Shown piece after piece: positions 36,206-49,966 of a stretch of DNA of 64,000 bases; the stretch's first letter is position 1, and each line of letters starts with the position of its first letter. The notes under the pieces were generated by a model. It made no database searches and was not told the DNA's origin. It saw only the letters and a list, made by a program, of their open reading frames with translations. Origin of the DNA: Embiotoca jacksoni (taxonomy: Eukaryota > Chordata > Actinopteri > Embiotocidae); NCBI GenBank assembly GCA_022577435.1, contig JAKOON010000003.1, forward strand, positions 2,754,501 to 2,818,500. Direction: 5' to 3'. A program made the translations under genes and the position numbers.

Positions 36206-38385
36206 ACTGAGGGTGTGTGTAGTTTGAGAGGCATGGGCATTGACCAGATTTGTCTTTGTGAGTTGCATTATGGGAAATATGACCCTTGGGTCCATGTTTA
36301 GCAGCCCATCACAACCATTGTACTAAGTATAGAAGTGTAAGCTGTAAGTTAGCAAAGGACCCGTCAGCAGAGTCAAAACTTACTATTAAGAGCACCATTT
36401 CTTTCAAGTATTTATCTCCAGTCTATCCTTTTTTCTTTCATATCTGCACATTTATCGAGCAGGTTAATATACCTTCAACACTTGTCCCAAGTTTGCAGCC
36501 CCACTGGACAAATTCATCCTTATTCACACCTCACCGTTGACCTTGGTGTGACGTCGCACTGCCGGTAAAATCTGCCTCAGGCTCATAATGAGGAACTGAA
36601 ACCTAATTAATGTTTTTCCAGTTCTTTTTCAAATCTGGCTCCCGTACTTCACCCAGCTTTATAAAGATGTAGTTTCTAAAACCTTCTCCGTACTGTGAAT
36701 GTAGAGAGATTTAAACAATAACTGATGAAATACTTCAGTGCCCAGACTGTCTAACTGAAGTAGCAGTTATAAATACTGTCATTTTTACAACAGCTGCGTC
36801 GAGTGTAAAGAGAAGTGTGGAGGTTACGGGAGCATTTTATTGCCCATTCAAAAAAATAAAATGCTGCAGTTTTTGAATGGTACTAAGTGATACGATTAGA
36901 TGAGAGTGTATGTCACCACATGGCGGCAACCTTCGCTTTTCCCCCTTTAGTTTCTGTAATGGCAGAAATATCAGCATGGAGGTTCTTTATTACTGATCTT
37001 ATCCGGGCCTATTCAGCCACAGTAGTTTACAGGGCCTGTGTGCCTGCGTGGTGGAGATGAGCCAGAGGAAGATAACACCGCATATCCATCTGACTAATTG
37101 GCTCCACAGTGCAGACAGAGGGAAAAACTCTGATTTATGGGCCCTGAGCGTGCAGTTTCTCGCTTTAAAAATATCTATCCTTCTCTATCGGCTCACGCTC
37201 ACATCTGAATTTAGAGCCCATTCACCAATTAAAAAATTAAATTCACGATCTCATTTAGGACATTCTGCACGCAGCCACCAGTAAAATAAATGTCGAGACG
37301 TCTCTTGCTCCAGTTGATTGTAGACATTTGCTGCTTGCTGAGTGTGTATTGTAAAGCAGAAAAGCAACACAAATGTGCAACCCCAGGGAGACATCACCTC
37401 TGGCAGACTAAAAGCCTTAAGAGGAAGATTGTACAAAAAAGATTCATCCACATAAGCCGATTACGTTTCCCCCCCCAGAGATGATCATGCAACATTTTAT
37501 TTCTGGTCACCACAAATTATGTGCACAATGGCTCTTATCAACTATTCATTCATAATACGTGGACTCAGTGTCCTGATACTACATAGATTTTAACGTTGTT
37601 GCTTCTGGTGTGTGTTTTTTTGCACATATGCTGTGCCTCTGCGGTAATGCCACATACAGTGCTGACATGCTATCCCATGACACAGGGTAGACAGTCCCGT
37701 CCAGGCCTGTCGCACTGCTCTGCCACCACGGATACATGTCACAGTTTCCACCATCGCACTTGTCACATGGCTTCCTGCCGCTGTTGATATACGGTCCTTG
37801 TCAGAGCGGATCCAGAAAGTGACAGCAACAGAGAGTGCGGCGAGTGAAAGATGCAGCATCGTTCAGAGTGTGGACACGGGACTGTATGTAGGATCTCAGC
37901 ATGCTTAAGTCATTTGTTGTCCGTGTCAGATCAGAAAAGAAAACAATAAAAAAGTGACTAGATTTGCACAATAGGACATATCTCCCTCCTCTTGCAGAAA
38001 AACAGGGTTATTAGCTCTTCTGTATGACCTCTATTGTGATGCAAAAACATCAAACTCAGCAACAGGCTGTTCTCAGAAACGATTTCACATAAACAGTGTG
38101 TAACCTATTACAATATTACAGCCTGCACACAGAGCTGTGAGACTTTATTGCATTACGGTGCGAAAGATGATTTTTCTAGAGTACCATTTTAACCACAATA
38201 TGACAAGTCTTGCTCTCCTATAACAGGTTATAATCATATATCATAAACTTTACCAGTTTTTAGCAAGGCATTTTTTGTATAAATGGTTTGAATGGTGTGT
38301 TTGAAGTAATTGCTTGAAATGATGTGAAACACACCTTTTTGTTAACAGTTTTGTTAATTTTTGGTTGGTTATGTTCATATTCTTA
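36206..38385. other. Noncoding intergenic
   Basis: No exon recognised. The 37050-37270 stretch is AT-rich, non-repetitive and contains several ATTA/TAAT cores, so it is a candidate conserved element by look only. Confidence 0.5.
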
Positions 38386-38673
38386 GGAGGAGAGAAGGGG
38401 AGCTAATGTTTATCATGCCGGAGGAGAGGAGGAAGCTAATGTTTATCACGTCGTGGGAGAGGAGGACGCTAATGTTTATCATGTCGGAGGAGACGAGGAA
38501 GCTAATGTGTATCATGCTGGAGGAGATGAGGAAGCTCATGTTTATCATGTCGGAGGAGAGGAGGAAGCTAATGTTTATCATGCCGGAGCACAGGAGGAAG
38601 CTAATGTTTATCATGCTGGCTGAGAGGAGGGAGCTAATGTTTATCATGCTGGAGGAGAGGAGGGAGCTAATGG
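38386..38673. repeat. 33-bp minisatellite, about 8.7 units
   Basis: Tandem units built on ggaagctaatgtttatcatg plus a GGAGGAGAG-rich linker, period 33 bp, with point variation between units. Because 33 is divisible by 3, both strands stay open. The plus frame (38361-38765) reads an 11-residue EERRKLMFIMP-type repeat and the minus frame is an SSLLSSSMINI-type repeat. I see no promoter, splice or domain support, so I do not call a gene. Confidence 0.9.
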
Positions 38674-40269
38674 CCAACAGCACCAAGTGCAGTGAGGAGA
38701 GCATAAAGACATCGCTAACAAGGCAAGGCGAGTTGGTTAAAGGCATCGAAACACAAGTAAAATAAACAATAGAACAATTTGAAAGTAAAATATGCATAGG
38801 ATAATATTTTGTCTGTGAATACGTCAGTGGTTGATGCTCTTATCATCAAGACATTGTGTAATCTTTCAGCTGGTGCAGAGCTCCTGTTATATAAAGTTGG
38901 GTTATATTTTGTGTGTGCTTGCTATCAGATCAGAGCTAGCAAGTGTGGAAAGATTGTTGTTTATTGAGTAAATCTTTCCCATGCAGCACCCAGCCAGTAT
39001 GTGTGGCCTGTATTTTTTATGTTTTCTTAGATTATTTTTCATTCTATATATCCCAATCTCCTTTTATCAACAAATATTGAATAAAGTGTACAGCTTTTTT
39101 GGGCCATGATTATGTAAGAAAAGTTGCTCAACTAATGTACATTTTACAGCATATACTAGCGAGACAGATCTTTTATTTAATGGGTGTTGACGATGGCATC
39201 GTTCCGAACTCACACATATTGCCTGGCTGTGGCAAAAAGTAAAAAGAAAATGTCCATACCAGCTCCTTTAAATGTGTGTTTTCATAAGGAATAAAGCATA
39301 AATGTGTCATTTTTACACTCGTTTTTTTTTTATGGATTAAACAATAAGCTTTATAGTAGCTGTTAGATGTAAATAAAACATTAAACTATTTATGAATTCT
39401 TTATAAATCAACAATAACAACATTTTGGAGTGTAATATTGTAAAAACTCTGTAACCCCTGTGGATACGTCGTCCATGTGCATCAGGTCAGCATCCATAAA
39501 ATCCTCCTTCCTCCAGCAGAGGATATGTTCCTCAGTCATGGAACGAAGAGCCCTTGAACTGAATGTGACTCTTTGCTAATGCAATAATGTGTCGCTGTCC
39601 CGGCAGACATTTCTGACCGGGACTCATTTCTCTCTCGCAGGGATCAAGGGCTGCACAGTCGATATCCCACAGATGGTGGGAGGGAACGACGTGATCCACG
39701 CAGGCGTCGAAGGCTCTTGACTCATTACTCTGGGAGAGGAGGCCCGGGGTAAATGGGGGAGAAGCACAAGGTAAAGAGGTGGTAAATGATCCCGCAGCTG
39801 TAGGTACAGGAGACGCTGCATTAGCCCTGTAATGAAGCAGCGAGACGCTTTGAGCTGGAGGAGATTCTTCACTTCGGAGTGGAGTCAGAGTGGTGGGACA
39901 CTGAGGAGATCACATCAACGTCAGGTATCCTCTGTTACGGATACGGTCCAGTCATTAGGTCAATAGGAAAATTTGAACTCTGACCTCACCCCATAACTTT
40001 CCATCAATGCGTCCGCCATTTGCCTCGCACGCCTCATTAAGCTCTGGAGTTGGTTTAATGACAGTGAAACCATTAAGGAAAATGCATGCGCTCATTTTGC
40101 ATTTAATTTGTCATCCTAACAAACATTTGCAGTTTGTCAGGGTTGATGAGTTCATTTTATTTTTAAATGAACCAGTACAACAACCGGTGTTTAATAATTA
40201 CTGAGGCGTCAGACAATTCAGTGCAAAGTTGCGTTTCATGAATGCAGCTGACTTTTACATGCATATAAA

Positions 40270-40332
<63 letters not shown>

Positions 40333-41585
40333 AGGAGATGGTGGTGTATGTGCCGAACAGAGCAGTGGACCTGCCTGCCAATGGTGTGGTTGCTCTGTGC
40401 TGATTGATTGGTTCCACTCTGCGTCCCCTCACCATCAGTCAGGGGGAGGAGAAACTACTTTCATCAATATTAATTCTTTTTTTTGTCTCATCTATATTCA
40501 TATGCTCATTCATATTCATCAGTGGCTACGCAGAGCAGATTAGGGAGCTTTGTGTGCATTTTTTTAGCGCATGGTCGTTTACGATGACGAGGTGGAGGGC
40601 TGCTGAGGTCCGTGTGCGTTAAACTTTACCCTGAAAACAAACTGCTCACAATAATCTTCCTCAGGTAATCGTACTGTCCAGTTTTGATGATTAGATTGAC
40701 CAAAAAAAAACTCCTAAGAAAGTCTAAATGGGAAGTTTACAATTGTAAGTGTGTGTGTGCATCCTATTAAAAACGTGCACTCAGAGCTGATTTGCTGAAG
40801 TAGCTCATCACTGTTGGGAAAGCACCTCTCGTCGTATCGCCCTTCGGCTCGTCTGGGTACAGTGTGACTCAGCTGTTCCCTCGAAAGCCGCTTCACCCGT
40901 TTGATGACACGTTGTTAGATAATGAGAATATGAAGCGACGCTACAGTTGATTCGCAGGTTTTTAATCGATGTTTACAGTTTATTGTTCATTTCTTGGACA
41001 GAAAATCAAAAGCTGAATGAATGAATAACGCATTTAGAAATTTGCTTCATAAAACCTGTGATTGCTGTTGTAAAACAGAAATTCTGTTTGTTGTGCGTGT
41101 GCATGTGCATGTGCACGTGATTAAAGCAGCTTTTATCAATATTTTTTTTTAACAATTTCTCAAAACAACTTTAGAACAATATGACTGTGTAAATGGGGGC
41201 CCTTGTAGTTTAATGATACACAGAATTACCACCTGAATCTGCTGCTCCTTTTAACAATAACTGACCTTTATAGCAATTTTCTGCTGATGGTTTATCTGTC
41301 TGGACTCTTCTTTTCTGTTTTGGTTCACTCTCATCGCTCTCATATGACCGTATTTGTTGCCCTGTTGCAGCAGGCTGCTCTTTGGAATTAAAAAGCTCTT
41401 AGTGTCGTGGCTACAGAGAGAGAGATTTCCCCCAGGAGAAAGGAGAAAAGAGAAAACAGAGTGAATATTGGACGAACATTCATCAGGTGGACAACGTTAC
41501 ACTGCCGAACGAAAGATAATGTTACTCTTTAACTGTTGTGTAAATAAGCATCTTGTTTACATGTGTGCCCCATCATTTTAGGTAA
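38674..41585. other. Noncoding intergenic
   Basis: Contains a CA array (40271-40331). The 40010-40160 block is AT-rich and holds an octamer-like TTTTGCATTTAATTTG stretch, a possible regulatory element. Nothing else recognised. Confidence 0.5.
40271..40331. repeat. (AC)n microsatellite
   Basis: Perfect AC array of about 61 bp. Confidence 0.97.
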
Positions 41586-42376
41586 TGACCAAGCGGCATC
41601 CCACCCACTGGTTTGTGAACGGCTGTTTGGAAGCCTCGAGTCTCTTTTGGAGCCAGAAGTGATCATATTTGAACAAGCTGGGGAAGAACTGGGGGTAGAT
41701 GTGACTCATCGATATGACTAGCAACCCGCCCACCGATACTGGCAACCGGACTGCCCTCCAGGCATGTCAGTCAAACCAGGTACGCCCCCAAATATACACC
41801 AGAACCCTGATCAGGAGGAGGGAGTGGCGCTAATGACACTGTAATAAATCGTATAAACATTTTATTGACTTGACCAGTCAACTTCTCTCATCAAATAGAA
41901 AGTCAATACATTTTTTTCTGTTGTTATTAGCTAAAGTCACTCCTTCTTATTAGTGTTCTGGCGGTCCATCTGAAAATAATCCATCATTAATTAGAAAATA
42001 AGCCTCAAAAAGCTTTATATCGGGGTCTTTTATGTTTGATTGACAGGCCTGTGGTGCAGTCAGGTTACAGCTATCGGTGGGCGGGATGTAGTATCGTCAG
42101 GTTTCCAATCAGATCGGGCCAGATCCACCGCTGGCTCCTCCCCCAGCTCGTCCAAATATGGTCACTTCCTGCTCCAAACCGCTCTGAACTAGCAAGATAG
42201 CAACGGACAGAATCCGAACTGGAGGATTCATTATGGCCGTTCACAGTTGCAGCTTTGAGTCTCTTTAAACCACTGTTGTCGTTTTTTTTTTTTAAGCTAG
42301 CCCCTAGTGGCCCTCAGTGGTATTGCACTTTAAGGCACATCTACAATTGGCTTCCATTTTATATACAGTCTGTAGT
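41586..42376. repeat. Dispersed repeat family 1, copy F (inverted mosaic)
   Basis: The outer parts (41586-41880 and about 42290-42376, ending ttttatatacagtctg) are in minus orientation. The middle (about 41880-42240) is in plus orientation, with the family blocks gattgacaggcctgtgg and ccaaatatggtcacttcct. The copy is either an internal inversion or one copy inserted inside another. Confidence 0.75.
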
Positions 42377-45300
42377 GATGACACGATGATGCAATTGTAA
42401 AAAAAAAAAAAAAATCCATAGTTGCAGGTGTTTAATGAAAAGATAAGAGATCACCAAGTTTACAATGAATCCCCTGGGAGACATTAATGTCTGCAACAAG
42501 CTCCAAAACTACCTCAAACCTCAACTTCATGGTTGACCGATATGAAAAGTCAGGGACTGAGAAACATGTCTGCGGAGCATGTACACCACAGTACGTGCCA
42601 GTCCATCCAATAGTTGCCAAGAAACCGAGAGACTCGGAGGCCGACTGGCATCGCAGTGCTAACGTGGCTAAAAATAGATGTGTAGACTATGTAATGTCCA
42701 TTATTCACCAGCTGATAATTCATCAACGCAGCGCCGTGTGACAGTAAACACCCATCATCGTTTACTTTATGCTTGTGGGTGTTGTAATAATGGCTCCCAG
42801 AAGTACTTCGAACCCGACTCATGCAGAAGCTGTGTTGTTAACTCCTTAACTCTGAGTGGAAGGAGGGCTTCTTGCTCAGCACAGAGAGAGGCCACTCAGA
42901 CAGCACCGGACACACTCTCCCTTCATCATTCATTATCACTGTCACAGAACAATTCACTGGGCTGTCTGACTTTGATTAATAACACCACAGTGCATGTAGA
43001 GAGAGAGAGAGAGAGAGAGATCTGGATTCCTTTAAAGATTGTCCAATTAATTTCCCGCTTTTCAGGGAAAAAAGTGCGAGTCCTTTTTGCTCTCCTGTTC
43101 TTTTGTTTAATTTATATCCCGTCCTTTCTTTTTCTTCTCCTCTAGTTTCTCCCTCATTTCTTCCACGTGTTTTGTTCATTTCCCCCCAATCAGCCTCTAA
43201 TTGGCTGCTTTGCACTCAGAGGACGGCGGAGACAGAGCAGTCGGTTACGCACACATCAGCGGACACGTGTGGAGAGGAAACCGCAGCGTGGCGGGTTTAG
43301 CTGGCTGAAGATGTACTATTGTGCTCTCAGTCACGTTTGCTGACTTTTCCCTTCCCTGCACATGGTTTCTAAACCTGTTCACCGTGTGCAAGAAATGACA
43401 GGTCTTGATCCACTGCAGGATTTTTGATTGTCTTGTGTTTTTAGCACATGCCTCATTTCCTGTTCTGTGTGTGCACGTGTTTGGAAGATCGGGAAGAAAT
43501 AAAGAAAACGTTGAGGTTTCAGACAATAGACTCTGCGATGTCTAATGAGCTTCTTTTTTTCCCCGTAGATTTACTTAGACTGCTGAAATCAGCAGAAAAT
43601 AGTTTTCTTTACTCACAAAGTGTTTTCATGTCCGTCGTAGAGCGATGAGAATGAGAGAGGAAGAAGGCTGCAGGTGAGAGCAGCACAGATCTCTGGACTC
43701 AGCTGCGAACATCCTCTTCCTCTGAGAGTTAAGAGCACTTCACGTCCACACTGTACTCTAATGTCATTTTCTCTGGCTTAATATGCTCTAATACTTATGA
43801 GGAGAGCAAAAACAACCAGGCTTGTTTAAAAATAGCTCAGTATAAATTCCACTGACTCATGCACTTCACCATATTTCTTCAGTAATGGCCTCCCATTGGC
43901 ATTGGCTTTCTACACATGCTAAGCCAAATGTTACATAGTAGGTTCTGTTGCCATGGCAACCCAATCAACTTTATAACCAAGCAGGCAGGCCTCTGCATTT
44001 TTAAATCCAGACCTAAAAACGTACTCAAAAGTGTCTTGTTCTAAATTGTACAGGATTAGACAGCTTAGGTTAGTTTAGTTAACGGGGGACAGCAGGCCGA
44101 CAGTATGTTTTGGCCTTTCTTTGTTTACATGGCAGCCAAAGCTGGTTTTTTTCACCTCGATCGTTGAGTTCAAGTACTCAAAAAACAAAGAAACAAAAAA
44201 AAAACCACCTCTGTTCCTAACGAGAGTCAATTAAACATGATATGGGATAACAGGCAATCTTGAATAAACTTGATCTGACTTTGCTGAGCCGCGTGTCCTC
44301 GAATAATATGACTTTAAACGATGATAAATCACAGAGACAGCTGCTGACTCCTCTCCAGTCCTCCCCATAACACTTTAAAAAGCTCTGCACCATCTGTGTG
44401 CAGAACAATGATGATCTATATCTGGCTATATGATGCACAAACTGCACATATCTTTGTAAGCGTCGGCAACACGCAGGTCAGCACTGCAAGTGGAAAAAAA
44501 ACAGGAAGTTTAAAAGCGCTTACATTGAAAAGACATTAAATTGGTTAAATGCTTTTATTTACTTGGACAATTTTGCAATTAATTAGGAACTTCTTCCATC
44601 GTGTAGAAATAACACTGGAAAATAATTCCACGTAAATATGCCATCATTACACCCAAAGCGAGTCACTGCACAAGGACATTGTTACTGTGTGCTCAGCTTG
44701 TTTTGCTTTGTTATTTCTTTTTTTGTTTGCTCTGCAACAGGAAGGATCTGATTAAAAAACACAATCAGTAGGATGGCAGACCCCCCACGCACCCCCCTCC
44801 CCCCCCCCCACACACACAACTCCACCACTGCCTTCTAATCAAACCATAATGTGAGTTTACCATGCATTATCTCTGACTGGGATTTAGTGAGACTTTAGCA
44901 TGCATTATCTCAAAGTGAAATTTAATAGCGGCATCCAGAGGGCATTTGCGATCCCATCCGTATCTGTTTGCCAAGTCTGAGTCGGAGGGGGAAACAACAG
45001 CAGGCAAAAAGGTGAAGTGAAACTTGTCTTGAGCTCCAGAGCGGTCTTGGAAACATCCCTGCAACAGATGTTCCACCTCTGTTTGCTGTTGGGCGTTGGG
45101 ATGACTTTCCATCTGCTCGTGTTGCCCTTGAACGCTCGTCTACAACATGAAGGTGGCGTACAGTGAGCAGAGAGTAAAAGAGTAGTCGAGCCCCTTTGGC
45201 AGCTCGCGTCACCCCACTGAGTCGTCCTTGAACCAAACTGTCGATCCTGTGCGGCTCCGGCAGCACAGGTAAAGACATTTGACAACTTATTTCTCCATTG

Positions 45301-47657
45301 ATGAAAAGATTTTTAATTTTTTAAAAAAAATTCTATTATAGATATAACAACTCCACAAAAACAAATTAGGGTGAATAAAGTTGGTTGAAACCAGGGCTGT
45401 ATCTGTATCTGTTAAACCAACTAAATTATCTGTATCCGCCGTATTCGGAGGGGGCGGGGCTTAATCCGGAAGTGGGTGGTACTTCAACAACAAGTGGGTG
45501 TAAACTAAGTGGAATTTGTTGATTTATGCCTGAAATTCATATGGGTTAATCAGAAATGACTAAATTTATTATTGATTAGAAAACTATTTAGAGAACAGCC
45601 CCAGAATTGAACTTCAGCGCAATGTTTTTGATCACAAGAGTATAAGACAACTATTCATTTAAGTTGTTATATTTCTTGCGATGGTGAGAAAAAATGTCAG
45701 GCAGATCCTATAAAAAAATGAAATAAAAATAATAATATATGTTACTCTTTATTTTGTTCAAGCAGATTATTATCTTTCCTTCACATCATGAGTCCTCTCT
45801 GTTGGCTCATTTTCTTTACAATCGTGGAAAACATGTCTCGTTTCTGCCTTGTTGCTGAATGTAAACATGCATCAGTAGATCTGACAGCAACCACATGTCA
45901 TCCCATCATGCAGTGGGCTGTCGGACATGTTGTGGGTGATGCAGATTTGAAAAAAAGAAAGGAAAAAAAAAAGGGCCACATGTTGAGGACATGTGAGGAA
46001 GTGACCTCTGGAGTGAGAGTTGTGTGATGGTGCTTTGCTGCTCTGGTCAAAGCTGTGGTGGAAATATTGATGAATAATTGATTTTACTCTAATGGGTGCA
46101 TTTGTATGGTTTGTGTAACAGTGTGTAGTCTAAGTTGTATACATGCCACTTTACTGTACCTCTGCTTTGCAAACCATCATCACTGTTTTGTTAATAATGT
46201 CACATGTGTTTCCTATTTTAAAGCATAAATGGGTTATCATGGTGCATATTCAGTTGATTGACAGCCTCAGCTCTGCTCTCCATGTCTCCTGTTAGTTCAT
46301 TCAGAAAACTGCGTTGTGCATTAAGACCGGCAGGGAAGTCATCACCTCAGCATGTCAGCCTGTCCATAGGTTCGCTGCTAACATTACTCCTGCAAACCTA
46401 ATTAACAATATCATACCATCAGCCACTATCCACTGAACGCATGACAAGCAGCCAGGAGGGGAGTGTGAATCTATTAATATTTATGGCTCCATTCAGTGGT
46501 GAACAGAAAAATGGACTGAATTAGCAATTCTAATGCTTTGCTCTGCAAGCAAGGGGAAAATTGATACAGTATTCACTATCCAAATCATCGGCAGAGTGCA
46601 GCCATCAGTGTTGATTTTAGAGCCGAGGGGCTTTTATTTTGTAGTATTTACCTCGAATGGGGTGGGCCTTTTGAAGCTGTATCAACTACAGATAGTTGGG
46701 GCATCTGCATTATGGCATTTGTCTCTTCCTCCTCTCTTTCTCCTCCTGCCTCGTTCTCCATCCTACAAACTTTTAATGAGACTGTGTACGCCGGTGATTA
46801 GATTTAATGAGGTGCCGACAACCTTGGATTGACTCGACTCAGCTGCAACACCATCACTAATTTGTAATAGACCACATGCAAGCCGTGGACCTTTTGACAG
46901 GAGCGCCATGCGAGTGACTGCAGGATTAAGACTGTCAAAGTTTATTTTTTTTCCCCCATATTTCTTTGACTTCATGGAGCCTGGTGTAATTGGACGGGAT
47001 GTCAAATCTCAACAGAAATGTTGGGAAAAAGGAGAGACTTTCATTTGAGCATCTGTAGTTACATTTTGTTCTTGTCACATCCCCGGGAGTGAGACAATTT
47101 CAAAGATTTCAAACGTAGCTGTGAAGATGGAGATGAGAAATGTGGAGAAGGAGGGTGTGGAGGGGGGGGGATCTAGGGGCCATTCAAGGACAGACAAACT
47201 GAATTTATGATCTATTACAGAAATCACATACAGAGGTTGTGTGAAGAAAATTAAAACGTGTTTTTTAATTTTTATACATTTTAAATCAAAATAGTTTGTG
47301 ATTCAACTGGCCACACTCCATTTTTTCTTTATTATCTAAAACACTGTCATATAATGGTGTAGCAGCTTTGAGGGAAAGGCTGAGTCATAAGGCGTCGTCA
47401 CACTGTGTATTACAAAAAAGAAAGAAGAGAAGAACAGTTCCTCCACTTCACACCCGACAAAAACGGTCGTCACAGGGCAGCACGCTGAGACGCCTTTCCA
47501 ACAGTAATGAGCTACTTTAGCAAATCAGATTTAAGTGCAGGTTTTCAATGGGATGCACACACATACACACACACACACATACATGCACAGAGCATTGCCA
47601 GGATATATACTGTCCTTGATCTGGGTCATGCTCCCAGCAGTTGAGAAGGTTCTCTCA

Positions 47658-47660
<3 letters not shown>
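42377..47660. other. Noncoding intergenic, 5.3 kb
   Basis: No exon recognised. A (GA)n run is at about 42998-43020 and a C-rich/CA patch at about 44783-44818. A repeat-like phrase with Ctgtatctgtatctgtt wording is at about 45395-45480. AT-rich candidate regulatory sequence lies at about 46450-46830. Confidence 0.5.

Positions 47661-47721
<61 letters not shown>
47661..47721. repeat. (GT)n microsatellite
   Basis: Perfect GT array. A shorter CA cluster lies about 90 bp to its left (47556-47580) in inverted relation. Confidence 0.97.
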
Positions 47722-47724
<3 letters not shown>

Positions 47725-48792
47725 CAGTAGAATAAAAGCAACAGAAATGTGGCTCCCCTGTTGTGTAATGCAGTGACAAGCAGCGGGGATGCGAGCATCA
47801 TAAATAACGAATAATAACACAAAGTATAATGTTGCAAAATACAAAACCTGTGAAAAAAATACACTTGGCTTACTTACAGTAAGTGAAAGTATAATACATT
47901 TGGTTCATTACATCCTCCATAACTCACAGGCTTGAGGTTTTTTTTTTTTTAATCCTCAGGTAGATAGAAGAGAAACCACAAATTCATAAAAATGGCCCAT
48001 AAACTTCTCACATTTAACATTTACTGTTTCCCATTACAACCAATAACCCTCAAAAATGAAGTGCAAAGGCTTCACGATAAAGATGTTGGATTTAATGATC
48101 AATAAATGTGTGCACTAAAAGGAGAGTGAATGTCTTTTTATTACGAACTCGACAACATAAAACAGGAGTAAAAGTTGACTGACGTTACGGTGACTTGCAG
48201 GTGATCTGATGTTTCATTGATGTTGCCAACACAGACATGTGATACAGAGTATGACAACAGGAAGGTGCTAAAGTGCAGTTTGTAGTATGTCATGGGATAA
48301 AAACCAAAAGTTCCTGTTTTAACCAGGTCAGATCTGCAGAATTATTAACATGCGTGTTTTTCTGACGCTAACATGTAAAGAACTTACATGTGAATGCCAC
48401 ATTGGTCCAAACTTAAGTATCTCAATAATTATTCGATGGATTGCCAATAAATTTTGCTGACATTTATGTCCGGTCACTTAATCACAAACTGGTTTGAAAA
48501 GTGTCAAATAAATCGTTCAAATATCAGATTTAACTAATAAAATCCAGTGTTTCCCTTCGATTCGGACCCCCTGCCCCTCCTGAAAGCATAAGTATAAACC
48601 TACTGTATGACTGGACCCTGTGTGAAACTGGAGGGCTTTTAATTTGAAAAGTCACAGGCGAACTTTGATCTCTCACTCCCTCAGTGACAGACTCTCTTTA
48701 TAGCTCCACCCGCCTGTGTTACAGTCCAGCTGAAAATATTGTATTTATATTATTGACCTAATTTGTGAGCAGACATTTGTTTCCAGCTCAGC

Positions 48793-48900
48793 GTGAGAGT
48801 CTCTGCTGTGTTTCTGTCCTCTGATCTCTGTGTCTCACTGTGGGCGGAGCTTAAACCTCTCAGCTGAAGGGAGCGAGGGGAGATCATCCACGCCTTAATA
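48793..48900. repeat. Dispersed repeat family 2, copy 2
   Basis: Same ordered blocks as 31195-31330 (gtttctgtcctctgat, tctcactgtgggcggagc, gggagcgaggggagatc), in the same orientation. Confidence 0.75.
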
Positions 48901-49883
48901 ACACATTTATTATTTTGTGAGCACTGTGAGCTGCCTGCGGCCTCGTTATGAGGGTGGAGGATACACATCCACGGTACAAATGATGTCAGGTTACAAGACC
49001 TTCCAGGAAATGTGTACCCTGAGGGGAGGACGGCATGAGCCATCCAATGCTGAGAGGAGACAGGTTTTCTTCCAAACCACAGACAAACTAAATAACTCCC
49101 CTCTGAACTCAACCTGTTTGTGCAGATTGAAAACACACTCTTAGCACTGATTGTATTTTATCTGTTGTCAAATCAGCCAAATTCTTCTCCGCTCGTCATG
49201 TGTCTCCCTCTGACTGATTCCCTCAAATGGGTACCACTCCTCATTATTCACCCAACAGAGAGATCACAGGCCTGGAACGGATGAGATGAAGCGCACGGCG
49301 GCGCTGAGATATGAACCTGCGGTCTGCCGGGGACAAGAAGGGGAGGACGACATTGAGCTTCATCAGCAGAAGTTTTTTAGTTAAGTGTATCATAGTTTCA
49401 TGCCCGTCCTCCCTGAAGGTTTCACACAATCATGTGGGAAATGATTGTAAGAGAGATCATCAACAGACATTCACAGAGCAGAGAATAGTTTCTAAAGGCA
49501 AACAGAGAAAAGGCAGCGCGGCGCGTCCTTGCTGCCACGTCCTTGCAGGAGCAGTCAAAGCAACTGATTAATGATCCAGGAGTGAGAAACACACACAAAG
49601 GCAAGCAGGTACTTTGGGAATCAATTCATCACACTTTATTTTGTGTGACCCCCGGCTGATGTGGTGGCTGGAGAGCGAGCACAATACGCTCTCAGCACAA
49701 ATGTAGTTGTGTGTTATAGAACATATACGAGTACAGTCTCACACACAAAACACAAAACACACAACACACAACACACAACACACGACACACGACAGGCCTT
49801 ATGAGATGACAAAGCCCGTTGCTGGATCTCAAAATAATTACTTTTTCCGGGGTTTTATAGGAATGAGTGTGACTGAGGAAGGC

Positions 49884-49884
<1 letters not shown>

Positions 49885-49934
<50 letters not shown>

Positions 49935-49966
49935 GTGTGTGCGTGTGAGTGTGCGCGTGAGTGTGG
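49885..49966. repeat. Interrupted (GT)n microsatellite
   Basis: GT array with GC and GA interruptions in its right third, a sign of an older array. Confidence 0.95.

Noticed and set aside
38386..38673. CRISPR-like array
   Set aside because: Units are contiguous 33-bp repeats with no unique spacers, in a vertebrate genome.
42478..42741. Possible exon (84 codons)
   Set aside because: Wording resembles dispersed noncoding repeat, and both flanks lack splice signals in phase.
44905..45285. Overlapping open frames of 118-126 codons
   Set aside because: Three frames open at once, none resembling a protein I know; treated as chance.
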